Notes under the pieces: model-generated
The model's input: the letters and a program-made list of their open reading frames with translations, nothing else
Told to the model about the DNA's origin: nothing
Database searches by the model: none
Translations under genes and position numbers: made by a program
Assembly (NCBI GenBank): GCA_030704615.1
Contig: CM060732.1
Location: forward strand, 73,265,053 to 73,329,052
Source of the DNA: Takakia lepidozioides
Lineage: Eukaryota; Streptophyta; Takakiopsida; Takakiales; Takakiaceae
DNA: 64,000 nt
Direction: 5' to 3'
In this document: piece by piece, positions 1 through 11,016 of the stretch
Layout of the letters: each line of letters starts with the position of its first letter
Position numbering within the stretch: the first letter of the stretch is position 1

Positions 1-395
1 CACATTTACTCTATCATGGGATCGCCACCGTGCTTGATAAGCTCGTTGACTATGCCATCAGGACCACCTGCTTTATATCCATTTAGATGTTCAATTGCTT
101 CCACAATCTCAGAAGATTTAATGGGAGCGTTGTAGGCTTTTGAAATATACTCCAGTTCATCAGGGCTGTTTTGAATCATAGGAACAGTTTTACCAGCTGT
201 GTCCTTCCATTCATCAGAGGACCCCTCACTGTTAGACCTAGAAGTTCTGCCAAGGATACTGTAGTGGGTTTCAAAGGTTTTGACAATGTCAACCAATGAA
301 GTTACCACTGCATCCTTAGTAGTCTTCAGCGCTTGTACTTGCTGACAGCTTTTGGGCTTGTACAAACGTTGAAGGGCCAACCAGAATCTCTTGTC
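1..395 (-). mobile_element. LINE family I relic, reverse transcriptase N-terminal part
   Basis: The minus strand here reads as part of the ORF2 polyprotein of the LINE family seen better preserved at 17.1-20.5 kb. Shared stretches include FWLALQRLYKPK, the THYSILGRTSRSNS segment and the GYKAGGPDGI motif just ahead of the reverse transcriptase core. It runs off the left edge of the window. The same copy continues at 1394-2033 after an inserted element at 396-1393. The open frame here is short and the copy is broken elsewhere, so it is a relic. Family and orientation are seen directly; the exact ends outside the window are unknown. Confidence 0.85.
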
Positions 396-1393
396 GTTGT
401 GCGGGTATATTGATTTCAAATATACCCTTAGGGTATAAGTAAATTATTTTTGTCAAATCATTTACCCTCCGGGTATGGATAAATCGAAATCTCAAAAAAT
501 TATTTACCCTCCGGGTATGGATAAATTAACTTTTCAGATTTTTATGTAACCCCCTGTATGGATATATATGCCAAAATATACCCTGAGGGTATGAATAGTT
601 TTCGGGTATGGATAGTTATTTCAATTAATATATAATTTAATGGTTCTACGGAATATATGATGTTCTTCAATATGTACAAAGCACAAAAAAAACAATTTAG
701 GGTAAAAGAGAAAATTTGATAAGATATTGCATAATATTTTGGTGTTAATTTCCAATGCAAGATGGAGGAGGTTTGAGATTAAAAAAAAGCACATTGGCTG
801 GTAGCTCAGCTAGTAACCCGCTGCCCTGGCCCGTGTGTGGGATTATTCGTGACGGTATGTTTGGGCGTTGATCGTCCTGTAGGTCTCATGGTCCATTAAT
901 GAAAGGGGGTTAATCTTTCCCCCTCCTCAAGGGCCTGAATTGTGGGCTGTAGAGGTTTCCTGAAAAAAAAAAAAAAAAAAAACAATCCCCTCAAGGACCT
1001 AAATTGTGGGCAGGTTTCCTTATATATAGGTGAGATCTGAAGAGGTATTGTTTGGGTTATATGACATTTTAGTAATGATATATATGTAACATTTGTTTTA
1101 GCTGTGATTGGAGCTTTCTTATAGCTCAAGGCTCCCTAACAACACAACAAAAAGAGAAAAGACCTAGCACATAAAGGCTATGAAGGCACATAAAGGCCCT
1201 TATATACCCTGATTAGATATACCCTTCATTTTAACATATACCCTTTAGAAAAGTAGGGTATATTGAGCGTCTTGATGCAGGGTAAATATAAGGATAAGGG
1301 TATATCATAAAAATATACCCTGATATAAGGGTATACATCGGGTACCTAAACTTGCCACACCAGGGTATATATATATCAATATACCCGCCCAAC
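396..1393. mobile_element. Non-autonomous DNA transposon (large MITE) with 18-bp terminal inverted repeats
   Basis: The LINE relic is interrupted by 998 bp that start with GTTGTGCGGGTATATTGA and end with the inverse complement of GTTGGGCGGGTATATTGA, so 17 of 18 bases match. Comparison with the uninterrupted LINE at about 18190-18205 shows the insertion point. Flanks TCTTGTC (left) and ACTGGTC (right) look like a diverged target duplication of 7-8 bp, which would suit a hAT-like element, but this is weak. The interior is AT-rich, has no transposase, and repeats short palindromes of the type TACCCTCCGGGTA (about 463 and 510) and related TATACCC/GGGTATA blocks near both ends. Confidence 0.75.
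795..982 (+). mobile_element. tRNA-derived SINE-like insertion
   Basis: Inside the inverted-repeat element there is a stretch beginning GGCTGGTAGCTCAGCTAG, which matches the A-box region of a tRNA (TRGCTCAG), followed by about 150 bp and then a run of about 20 A (963-982). This is the layout of a tRNA-headed SINE. The B-box is degenerate, so the identification rests on the A-box and tail. After the poly-A the preceding 35 bp or so (CTCAAGG..ATTGTGGGC..AGGTTTCCT) are repeated at about 988-1020, which may be a local duplication made at insertion. Confidence 0.4.
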
Positions 1394-2033
1394 ACTGGTC
1401 ATTACCTACCACCATGGTGGTTTGAGTTTATTTCACTGAATAACTTGTCCCAGTATAATTTCTTCTGAGCCCTTACAAGCTGATTGATATCTTTACGGAT
1501 CTGGTAGTACCTCGCCCACAATTCTTTGTTGGTTTTCAAATTGCAGCACTCTTTATAAAGGACTCGTCTCTAAGCTATCTTGAGTTTAATCTCATTGGTC
1601 CACCAATAAACAGCTCTACCGCAGACAATTAGTTTCCTCCCAATGATCTTGTCAGCCGCAGAGGAGACCAAACTCTCCCAAGAATCCACTGCTCTTTTGA
1701 CTTCATTTCTTGCATTGTCAGTGCGAGACTGATGGTCTTGGAGCGAGTGGACAAAAGGAGAGCCTCTTGCAAGGCCTGGACATACTCAGCCTTGACCTCT
1801 TCATTATGGATTTTTTCTATGTGGCAACTTCCGAATCGAACGTTTCACAGATCTCTTGGTGTTGGGAAAACACCTTTTGATCTCAGTCCATCCAAACCAG
1901 GAAGTGGTCAGAGGTACCAATATCAGTTCTGTCGATCAACACATTGGCACTCTGGGGAAACAAATTTTTGTCCATTATGATATAATCCACAATGGAACGT
2001 TCCCCAGTTTGGGCTTTCTCACGAGTCCACTGC
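1394..2033 (-). mobile_element. LINE family I relic, ORF2 region between endonuclease and reverse transcriptase
   Basis: The minus strand aligns, reversed, with about 17571-18195. It carries the end of the endonuclease domain (the segment equivalent to the SDHFLVW motif) and the basic linker before the reverse transcriptase. Homology stops abruptly at about 2033, after CACGAGTCCACTGC. Stop codons and small deletions interrupt the frame. It joins to 1-395 when the inserted element is removed. No target duplication could be recognised at 2033. Confidence 0.8.
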
Positions 2034-2677
2034 CTAAAAAGTGTCTTGTATCCTGTCCTCATCTCTGCAGCTTGCCACCACTATATGAGTAGGTTTCTAA
2101 GCTTGCTGAATGCGCAGAGCACTGTGGTGATGTCCAGGATAGTGGGATGCCTTTAGACAGGCATTTCATTAACATCACCTATGTTTGCTGCCCTTTGATT
2201 GCAGTGTTCACCTTGGTACTGGCTGCCTCATTTGGGTAGGCTTCTTGCAATCTCGTCTCACTAGCATTTATAGAGGTTCCTTCTGCCCATACAAGACAAG
2301 AGATTTCAAACACGGCGAAGTAGACAGATATGTCAATGGTCTAGCATCAATACACACCAATTCAAAGCCAGGGCGCTAGACAGTTCATTGAAACTAATAG
2401 CAGGCGAGAGAAAACTTCTCATACTTAACTGGTATATCCCAGTCTTACAGAGCCCAGCTCCCCATCAACTGTTGACCACTTTTCTTTGAGTGTAGAGACA
2501 AAGGATCGGAGTTTCAATCTGTCTGTGTGTTAAAGGAATTGCTGAAACAACACAAATGAAGAAAAACTGAAACCAACCCTCACCCTTTAGACGATGCACA
2601 TATGAGAAATATGATTTTCATATCACTCCATACAGAGCCAGTACAAGCCCCCACTTCTGTTGTCATGCATCAATACA
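2034..2677. other. Intergenic, nothing recognised
   Basis: This stretch separates the LINE relic from the end of the PORR gene. It has no open frame that I trust and no repeat shared with the rest of the window. Part of it may be the 3' untranslated region of the PORR gene. Confidence 0.5.
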
Positions 2678-4231
2678 TCAGCTTGGGTCAAGGTCCATAC
2701 TTGTATCATCATCTGTGTCAGTGTCATCACCATCTTCATCACTATCATCACTTTCAGGCGCACGCTTTCTCATTTCCATCATCTGAGCTAATCGTTGCTT
2801 GGCCAATACTAAGGGATGTAACTCCAAAAGCCTACTTCCAGAATATGCATCCCGCAAAAATACTGTATCCCTATTTCCAACACGTGATAGGTAGAAAAGA
2901 TGTGGATGCTTTAACAGTAACCTTGTTATCTTATATGAAAAGGTAAATACCTTTGTAAAATGCGTGAGATGATCAACCATAATTCTCTTCTCTAAGGTAA
3001 GGTTTAGGAGCTCTCTAATCCCAGCAACTGCATGCTTCTCATGCATCACAGGGAGACTGTCATCAAGGCGACTTACATCCTCATAGGGCGAAACGAATGG
3101 CTCCTCTCGGAACCTACTCAGCATCTTTTTGTGTTTTTTGGACAGCTTGTAGATCTTTGGCAAATGCAGCCCCTTGGGCTTTGAATCGCCTTCACTTGTC
3201 TCGCCTGCAAGGGAGCCAAAGCTGTCAGCACAGTAACTTGTTCCCTTGAAATTGCAGATCAAACAAATCATGGGCTGTTTAAAAGCATGTCCTACACACT
3301 TGTCCAAGAGTGATTATTATGGGTAGAAAATCGCATGGCACTGGGCCCTTCATCCACCTCCAGCAGAAAAATACTCAACAACCAGGCACCTCCCCAAGAA
3401 CGCACATCTCCAGACTTGAGAATATGAATATCTTGAGCTAGCTTCATTGGAAATTGAAAGCCTTTCCGCAGTAATCCACAAATATCTCTAGAACTCAGTG
3501 GTGTAAAACTTACAAGATGTTTGAAGGTCCTTCTCTTCAAAACTGATCGCCAAGGAGGGATCCCACAATTCGAGCACCAACCATGTGGGGCCATCCTGAG
3601 TCGTCGTCGAAAGGGAAAAATACTGGGGATACCGAGGGATTAAATTACTCTGGAAATCATCTGGAAGGCCCAGATCAGTTGCCAGATGCCCAAACAATGG
3701 GAGAGGAATGCGCCTGCGAATAGACAACATCAACACCTTCCTCAGTACCTCGACAGAGCGACCCTCCATCTCTCTTTTGATCTTGATCTCCTCTTCGTAC
3801 AGTTGTTCAGCCTCGGGGGTGAGGCAAAAACCGACTGAATGTGTGCCCTCTTTCAACACCTCGAAAACCGCGGGGTACCTCCTAAGAAACGCAGACAAAT
3901 TTCTACCCCCCGACAGGCCGATGTAGTCCCGCTTTCCTGCCAGATCCAAAATCTCCATAGCCCTTAGAGGCCTCCGCATTAGAAGCTCTCTTATCCGCAA
4001 GACAATGCGAAGAGGCTTCTCCCTCTCAAGTACATTATCGAAAGGGATCTGTTTCACTCTTTGCATTCCAGAATCTGGCCACAGTGGCGACTTGTAACAA
4101 GACAAGTCCTTGGCTTGATGAAGTTCCTTACATTCACTCAAGGTCTTCAATCCCTGTGTCCGCATAAAACATGATAGCTGATGTTCCAAAAAAGCTGCTG
4201 CTGTGGCAGCGTTGGATCTCATTACCGCCAT
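2678..4231 (-). CDS. PORR-domain (plant organelle RNA recognition) protein
   Basis: Likely a mitochondrial or plastid protein that binds group II introns and helps splice them, as WTF1, RPD1 and other PORR proteins do. The N-terminus (about 45 residues, few acidic residues) looks like a transit peptide. The PORR domain follows: VLRIRELLMRRP, then DYIGLSGGRNLSAFLRRYP, the FGHLATDLGLPDDF segment, LELWDPSLA, and in the last exon FVSPYEDVS, HLFYLS and TVFLRDAY. The C-terminus is an acidic D/E-rich tail. Exon A is 4231-3514 (donor GTAAGT, phase 1) and the last exon 3204-2678 (acceptor TTGCAG); these join in phase. A middle exon 3461-3390 holding FQFPMKL, a usual PORR motif, also joins in phase on both sides (donor GTGCCT) but needs a 52-nt first intron. 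Most PORR genes I know are intronless, so this gene is unusual. Family call is strong; the middle exon is unsettled. Confidence 0.85.
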
Positions 4232-5499
4232 CCCTACATCACACTCTCAGCTGCAAAACACTTCGCCCCCTTCTTCTCATCAAATGACTGACGACGAGAG
4301 TGGATCCATCGATCTTCAACAGATGCCTCACTTTTCGTGTATCACGTTTGAGATGACTCAATGGGACAAACCCCCATCATCATCCAAGGCAGGGTTTAAG
4401 GGAAAAGACCCAAACGTCTGTGCCGACGACTGTGAAGAGCCCATAGAGCATTCGTCGTTTCCCTGGAAAAACTGGCCGTGCATGCCCTCTCAGCTCGCAG
4501 TTCGATGGAAGTTGTTGTCGAAGGAAGCATCATCTCCTCTTTCAAGAGACAATACTTCCTCAAGCAAATTGTTCTTTACCTCTTGAAGACTTCGCAGGTG
4601 CTTCATGATACAACGAAATCATTGTGCGATTGGTTCGGGAGCGAGACTTGGTGAGCGCCAAGAGAGAAAATCTGCTTAGAATTTTCCGCACCAACTCCAG
4701 ATGGGTCTTCTTACTTCTGGGGAAGGATGACGCAGGAACGATTGAGGCAGGAAAGGGGGGCGGGGCGCCATTGAGTCTGCTAGTTTTTATATGCTGCTTG
4801 TGTAGTTCACATACTAGATTGAACCACAAAGTATGCACAAGCGAAAGCAAATTATGTGAGCTTTTCCAAAGCTTGCATTCACATTAGAGCTTGCATTCAA
4901 TGTTCTGTGCCTCAAAACCTTTAATTACTCTGGATTGGCTCCCATAACTTAGTCTGTGAGGATTCAAAACCGTCCATAAACCGTTTATCATGGATCTCTT
5001 CCTCAATTTAGTGGAAGTTTTTTGCATGCGCCACCTTTGTGTCATGCGCATATAGTTTTCACAGCAAGAAACAAGAACATGAAGAACAAATGGACACCTA
5101 GCATTATAAGTTGAAGAATCTAAATTTCCTGGAGGGAGTTGAGCACAAAATTAAATCTTTGGATCTTAGGGAGAGGTTGAACTGAACTAACTACAGTAAA
5201 CTGGCACACCCGACGTTCAGCCACCATATCCCACACTTCACCAGTCCTAGGAGGAGTTGATATCAGAGTCACCCATCAGGATACAACACACTCAATCACA
5301 TAACTTGAAGGAGTCATACATGCCACATCGATTTAGTGCATCGCTTCCATAAATGTCCAAGAGACCATGTGTAGTACAGATTTGGGATTTGTCAGAGGCC
5401 CTGGTTTCAAATCCTCAGATCCATTGTCACCAACAGCACCTGTCCACAATCAAGACGCCCTCAAATTATCATAATGCAGGGAAAATGATGCTACAATGC
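4232..5499. other. Intergenic; upstream region of the PORR gene
   Basis: Open frames on both strands between 4203 and 4887 show no family resemblance and overlap each other, so I treat them as chance. The segment probably holds the promoter and leader of the PORR gene read leftwards. I see no repeat of note. Confidence 0.5.
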
Positions 5500-7050
5500 A
5501 TCATTTGTATTGCATTTCCTGTCCTTTGTGCCATCTCTTCTATGTATGAGATTGTCACTGGCATGGTCAACGTCGCTGGTGAATTCTCAGCCGAGGTCCA
5601 CAGCAACATTGGAGTCAAACAGGGCTGCCCCCTTTCACCTACCCTGTTCTTGACGCCTTGGAGAATTACATATCAAAAAACCATGGGGTCGGGGTACCAT
5701 TGGATGGGGGACCAACACAATCAGATCTCCTCTACGCTGATGATGATGCCCTTTTGGCACAATCCCCGGTCTTCCTTCAACGCCATCTCAAAATTTTGGA
5801 ACAGTTCTGCAAAGACTATGGGATGCAAGTCAATCTTAGCAAGACCAAGATCATGGTCTTCAATGGCCAGGCTGATCGTAGATTCATCTTCAACCAGCAG
5901 GAAATTGAAATTGTGAAATCATACTGGTACCTGGGTCTGGTTATCCACTCCCCCAAGTTTCACTTTGCAGCTATCTACCTTGGACAGATTGACTAAAGGT
6001 AAGGCGGCCTCCATCCGCCTTCAGGCCAAATGCAAGCAAATACATCTGCATCATCCCCCGACCAAAAAGTGGCTGTTTGACACCGTTGTCAGCCCTCTAT
6101 GGTTGTGAGTTCTGGGCACCTGGTGTCCCTGTCTCCTGGTGGGAAAAGAATTTGGAACCATTACAGTCATCTTTTCTCCAAGCAAAGCATGGCGCCAGGA
6201 GCACAACTCCATCTCAGATCCTAGGTGCAGAGTTCGCATGTGTACCATTGCAATCCGAGGCCCTCTTCCGGCTTACAATCTTTCTCAATAGATTACAGGC
6301 CCTTCCACCCAAAGGGCTAGTGGCAAGGGCCCTCACAACATCTATGAGGCTCAAAGCTGCAGGTTTCAGGAACTCCTGGTATGCTCGAGCGGACAGTTTA
6401 TTTCAACGTAACGGACTTTCTACTGCTTTCCTATTACCAATGAATCCAGATGAGGTGGACATCACATCCAGACATGACCGCAACAGACTCATTAGGAGAG
6501 AGCTTATGGAATTACATGTCAAGAGAACTTGGAAGCTACCCAATCTCACGACAAAGCTCCACTTCTATCGAGAGACATTCTTGGTGCTCCGCGATGATAG
6601 AATCTTGAGACCAAATTACCTTTCAGCACCCTTATCTCCTTCCCTCCTGAGGGCATTGGGGCGGTTCAGGGTGGGTTCCCACAACCTCCGGATAGAGACT
6701 GGCAGATGGGAAAACCTGCAACGGGAGGACTGCCTATGTCCAGCTTGCATAGGGCGCAGCAAGGAAATTGAAACTGAAGAACACTTCTTCTACTGCCCTC
6801 TATACTACGAGATCCACTGTTTATTCAGTGGAACCCAAACTCTCACTGATGTCTTCCACTATGAGGATAAAAAATGCTTGGCAGCCTACCTGCACGAGGC
6901 CTTCACCCTTAGACAATCGCTAGAACATTAATTGTGGTTTCTGGATTTGTTCCTCTCTCATGTTTTCTTCCATTTTGTCCCATAAGCTCTATGAGCTTTC
7001 CGCTGACGTTATAAAGCACCATTTCATTCATTTCATTTCCTCACTGTCCA
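5500..7050 (+). mobile_element. LINE family II, 5'-truncated and frameshifted copy
   Basis: A second, distinct non-LTR retrotransposon. Fragments of its reverse transcriptase can be read in order: GVKQGCPLSPTLF (about 5610-5650), the catalytic LLYADDDALL (about 5730), VNLSKTKIMVF, and the YLG motif. The C-terminal part (6077-6931) is open for 284 codons and ends in a zinc knuckle CLCPAC..EEHFFYCPLY, usual for plant LINEs. At least three frameshifts separate the blocks and the endonuclease end is missing. After the stop the sequence carries TCCCATAAGCTCTATGAGCT and finishes in ATTTC-type repeats near 7020-7050. The same 3' end recurs near 43.5 kb and 48.3 kb. Confidence 0.85.
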
Positions 7051-8157
7051 GCTCCCTAAATAGGACATGTAAGCATAAGCTACTAGGAAGGCCCTGCTTG
7101 CCACACCTGCACAGAGATCTTGTTGTGGTCCGGACAATAATACGATAGAAAAGATGAAGGCATCCAAGAAAGTTGCATTTTCGAAGCTACACAGAGATTG
7201 CTAGTTGTTAAACACAACTGTTGCTGGGAACTCCACCTTCCATCTTTATTTGGACTGATGAGCAGAGGCATTCACACATTCAAGGAAATTTGTCTTGGAC
7301 CAAACAAGAATATTATGATACGTAAGATACAGGTACCCAAGAAAGTTGCATTTCAAAGCTGCAGAGCTTGCGAGTTGTTCAGCAGAGCTATCGCTGGTGA
7401 ATCTGGAGTTGTTGATGTTCTGATGACCAGGTTCAATAGTAGATATCCAGAGAGGATAATGAAAGGTTAACTCTCCTTGAAAGATAGGCCAGTCATATAA
7501 AAACACCAAAACATGAGAAGCGCAACAAACTGCCGTTGCCTACTTTATCAAATCAGGTACCCTGCATGCATGAAGTGAATCTTCACTGAACAGAGGAAGA
7601 CAGGATTTACCCTAAGACATCTTGGGTGCTTCCAAGACCTTATTGTCCTTTGAAGTTGAAGCGCAATCCACTGCAATACACTACAACGAGAAAACTTCCC
7701 CACAGGGAACATCTCTGTTGCTCTTGGCTGCCATGGCTTCATGCCAAGGACATTGGGGGCCTTCTGGGATGCCTTCGCTACCTTCATCCCCAACATGAGA
7801 TGATTCTTGCGCAGCAGGATTCACAACAACCTGCTGGTGCCCACCAACAAAAAGGTGACCCAATCTGCAACAAACCTACTGCATCCAAAGAAACTACACA
7901 GCCTCTGAACGGCCTACTTAGGGAACATTTTCACTCCTGGAAAAGCATAGGTTGGCTACTAGGAATTCATCAAAATCAGTCAAGTTCACCATGGAAGACT
8001 TTCAGAAGACTTGCCTTCAACTGGGAATATAAGATGCCACAATGTTGGTGGACGATGTGTGATACAAGCGATACTGTGAGATGGAAAAAAACATGTCGAC
8101 TGCCAACATGAGGTGAACGGCATGTGGAGGACCCTTGTGAGTCTCTGGACAGGGTTA
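7051..8157. other. Intergenic with a diverged tandem repeat
   Basis: Two diverged copies of a block of about 90 bp lie at about 7125-7215 and 7300-7390, sharing CAAGAAAGTTGCATTT and flanking words. The rest, up to the stop of the next gene, may be its 3' untranslated region. A 161-codon plus-strand frame at 7626-8111 resembles no family I know and lies antisense to that putative UTR; I leave it out as a gene. Confidence 0.45.
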
Positions 8158-10695
8158 TCAGTTTCTGGGTGGAAGCCATATTCCCAGAGCAATATTCTCT
8201 ACAGTCCCTCCAATTTTATCATCATTTGTGCGATAATCATCACACTCGGAAGACAGGTCCCTGCACTGAGAAGCAGGAAAAAAGTGCCGCTCCTTATCAG
8301 CCTTGAGACGTTGCTGGTGCAATTCCTCCAGAGCACTTCTAGCAGCCTCCCTTGCCCGTGATACATCAATGCTTTTGCAGTCAGAATGTTCTGAAAGACA
8401 AACACAAATAGCAGAAGGGAGTCAGACATGAAGCACATAAGCAATACACTGGACACATCATGAAATGAGGCATGAATATATAGACCAAAAGGAATCCATC
8501 ATACAACATATACTGGTTTAAAGACAAAGACATGATACTACCTGGAGGATAAGATAACAACCCAAGGTCCAAATCCTCCCGACACTTGAGAATGTGCATG
8601 AACCGGATGACAGCTTCACATATAGCTGATTCTTCACCACCACACCAAAGCACTTGCAAAAGAATTGGATGGAGTTGGGCCATGTCTCCAATTGCTCGCT
8701 GGCGCACAGATCTCAGAAAACCCTGCACTTTATTAATAACTTCATTACACGACGTCTGGGTCCCCATAAGCAATGATTCCATATCCTGTTGTACCTCAGA
8801 TTCTGCATGAGGATAATCCGGCATGTTTCCAAAGATGAAATAACCCTCCTCCAGTAGTGACTTCGCTGCATTATGAAGAGCTTGAGGTGCATCGGAGGAG
8901 GTGACATATCCCAATAGCGTGTCATGGGTCAGTCCTTCAGAGGGACAAGCCAGACACGTGCATTTTTCAAAGCAATACACAAACATAATCCTGAAGACTC
9001 GAAGGATTAGAGGGCAAGTAGGTGCGATTTCAAAATTCGACCTCCTGTTCATCATGATAGAGTTTGCTAATTGGTGGAACTCCGCTTCAGAATGTGTCCA
9101 TGGACCTGGCAGCAATCCTTCCACTCCATCGACCTTCAAACTTGCATACAGTGGAGACCAGTGCCACTGGGAATGCTCAATGCGTAAATGCTCCTGCTCG
9201 TCAAACTCTCGAAGCTTCTCCTTTACAAAATACTCTCTCTTCAAATGTAAATCCCGGTCTGCTGAAGCTTTTCGTTCTTCATAACTCTGAAGCTCGCGCA
9301 AGTACCCGATGTAATCACTAAGGGCAGCAACCTCTTCGTCCCTCAATGTGATGTCAGGACCACCATCCTTTTCCTTGAATCTCTTCATGGTAAGGTGGAC
9401 AGTCTGCTTCTCAATAGTATCTGCCTCAGACTGAACAAACCACATTGAATCAGGATAGGATACTTCACGACAGAAGATGGGAAACAAGAAGACAAGCAAA
9501 TCACTAACAAAATGTTGGAATTTCGTACAGACGCAGACAAGTAAATAATTCCAGACCGTGAAAAGGCACTTTAAAAATGGGAAGCACAGCTAAAAAGCAC
9601 AGAAACAAGTCAGGAAAAGAAATAAGAATCCCCACATGTTTTATTGGATTACCATTGAGAGGTCAAGGGATGTGAATAGGGAAATACCTCTTGTTCCATG
9701 TACCATGTTCCAAAGGCTCTCCGTAATGCATCATCCATACTTCCACTGTCAACAAATTCTCGAAAATTAGGCAAGAAGTTGTCATCATACACCTTTGGGA
9801 ACTCTTCAGGAAGCAGTCTGAAGTTTAGCAAGTGCCACAGGCCTGGACAATGTTTCTGTTCTGGACAAGGGCCAACAAAAACATCTGATGTCATTGTTGT
9901 AGCAACCCTGGATGCTTCAGCTTCAATATGCTCCCTCGTGTAGGACTCCTGTCTCTCATTTTTAGCCTGGCCATGTTTGGGATCAACTGAATCCAGGATC
10001 TTTGTGCTGGAGGTATGTTCTTTCCCATGCTCGTGTTCCTCATGTTCCATTGTATTCTTAGACTTCTTCCTTATAATCGGCTGCTTCATCATGGGATTCC
10101 TAGCAACTCCTGGAGGCCGGACCCGTTTCCTGGCAATTGTCTCATGAACCTTATGTTCCTCAGTGTCATGTGATTCGTGTAGCACAATAAATTGTTTTGT
10201 CCTAGAGCCTTCATGAGAATCCAGAATCTTGCCGGACCACTTTCTTGATTTCATATGCCTCTTATCCTTGACATCATCCTCATTCCCAAAATTTCCTTCA
10301 ATATCTGTATCCTCCAGCTTTGACAACCTGCCACCTTGTCCCCTCCTGAGCTTGGACCGAGAAGTACCCTTCCTTGGTTCCATGTATCCATGTTTAATTA
10401 GTATGTCTTCCATCTCAGCTTTTTGCCCTTTGCCAAACACCGGGTACATTTTCATCACAGTGCTCCCATCTCCTGTAACGGCCTTACACCCCACTATCCT
10501 GTGGAGATTAAGTTTGTTTTTGTTTTTGTAAATTGCTTTACAATAAACACAACGGAAGGGTTTTCTGCCTAGTCTGTGCTCATCAGAGCACCTGGCTTCA
10601 TGATGGCACTCGCAAATCAGCTTCTCATACTCGTCCGTGTCATAGTCTTCATGGTAAGTTCTCGTACCCTCCACCATGACTGAGTGTTTCACCAT
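8158..10695 (-). CDS. Protein of unknown function with an N-terminal C2HC finger
   Basis: I do not recognise this protein, but the gene model is firm. Exon 1 is 10695-9688 (donor GTATTT, phase 0), exon 2 is 9430-8542 (acceptor TTGTTCAG, donor GTAGTA, phase 1) and exon 3 is 8390-8158 (acceptor TTTCAG), giving about 709 residues. Near residues 45-70 lies FRCVYCKAIYKNKNKLNLH followed by a cysteine four residues after the histidine, a C-X2-C-X11-H-X4-C pattern like a C2HC finger. Residues 100-260 are charged and histidine-rich, probably disordered. Exon 2 looks folded: LRDEEVAALSDYIGYLRELQ, a charged helix, then CFEKCTCLACPSEGL and a hydrophobic helical region. The last exon is another charged helix. 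A nuclear role is possible from the finger and basic patches, but this is a guess. Confidence 0.7.
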
Positions 10696-10977
10696 GGTTC
10701 AACAACACAAAAATGATCTACACGTAAAGAACAGAGGACATCAGATCACTTAAACTGTAGTTTGGCACCAGAACGTATGAAGGCTGGAGAAACAAACAAG
10801 GCAGACGAGTAAGATGAAGCTCCAATGATACTTCCCCCTTTTAGTCTGCTCTACAGGTGAGTTGCAACGCATTATGCGTCTCTTGTCCTGGCTGCGAGTA
10901 ACCAGGATTGCAGAGAGAATCAACATTTGGTTATTCTAACACTTACTTAAACAGATGTACTCATTTTCTTCCCTCCA

Positions 10978-11016
<39 letters not shown>

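Noticed and set aside
795-870. A functional tRNA gene
   Set aside because: Only the A-box region fits. There is no matching acceptor stem, anticodon arm or intact B-box, and the unit ends in a poly-A run like a SINE.
4203-4887. Genes on either strand upstream of the PORR gene
   Set aside because: The frames overlap each other and the first exon of the PORR gene, with no family resemblance; expected by chance in a GC-balanced leader and promoter.
7626-8111. A 161-codon plus-strand gene
   Set aside because: It lies opposite the 3' flank of a better-supported gene, resembles no family and has overlapping frames of similar length on the other strand.
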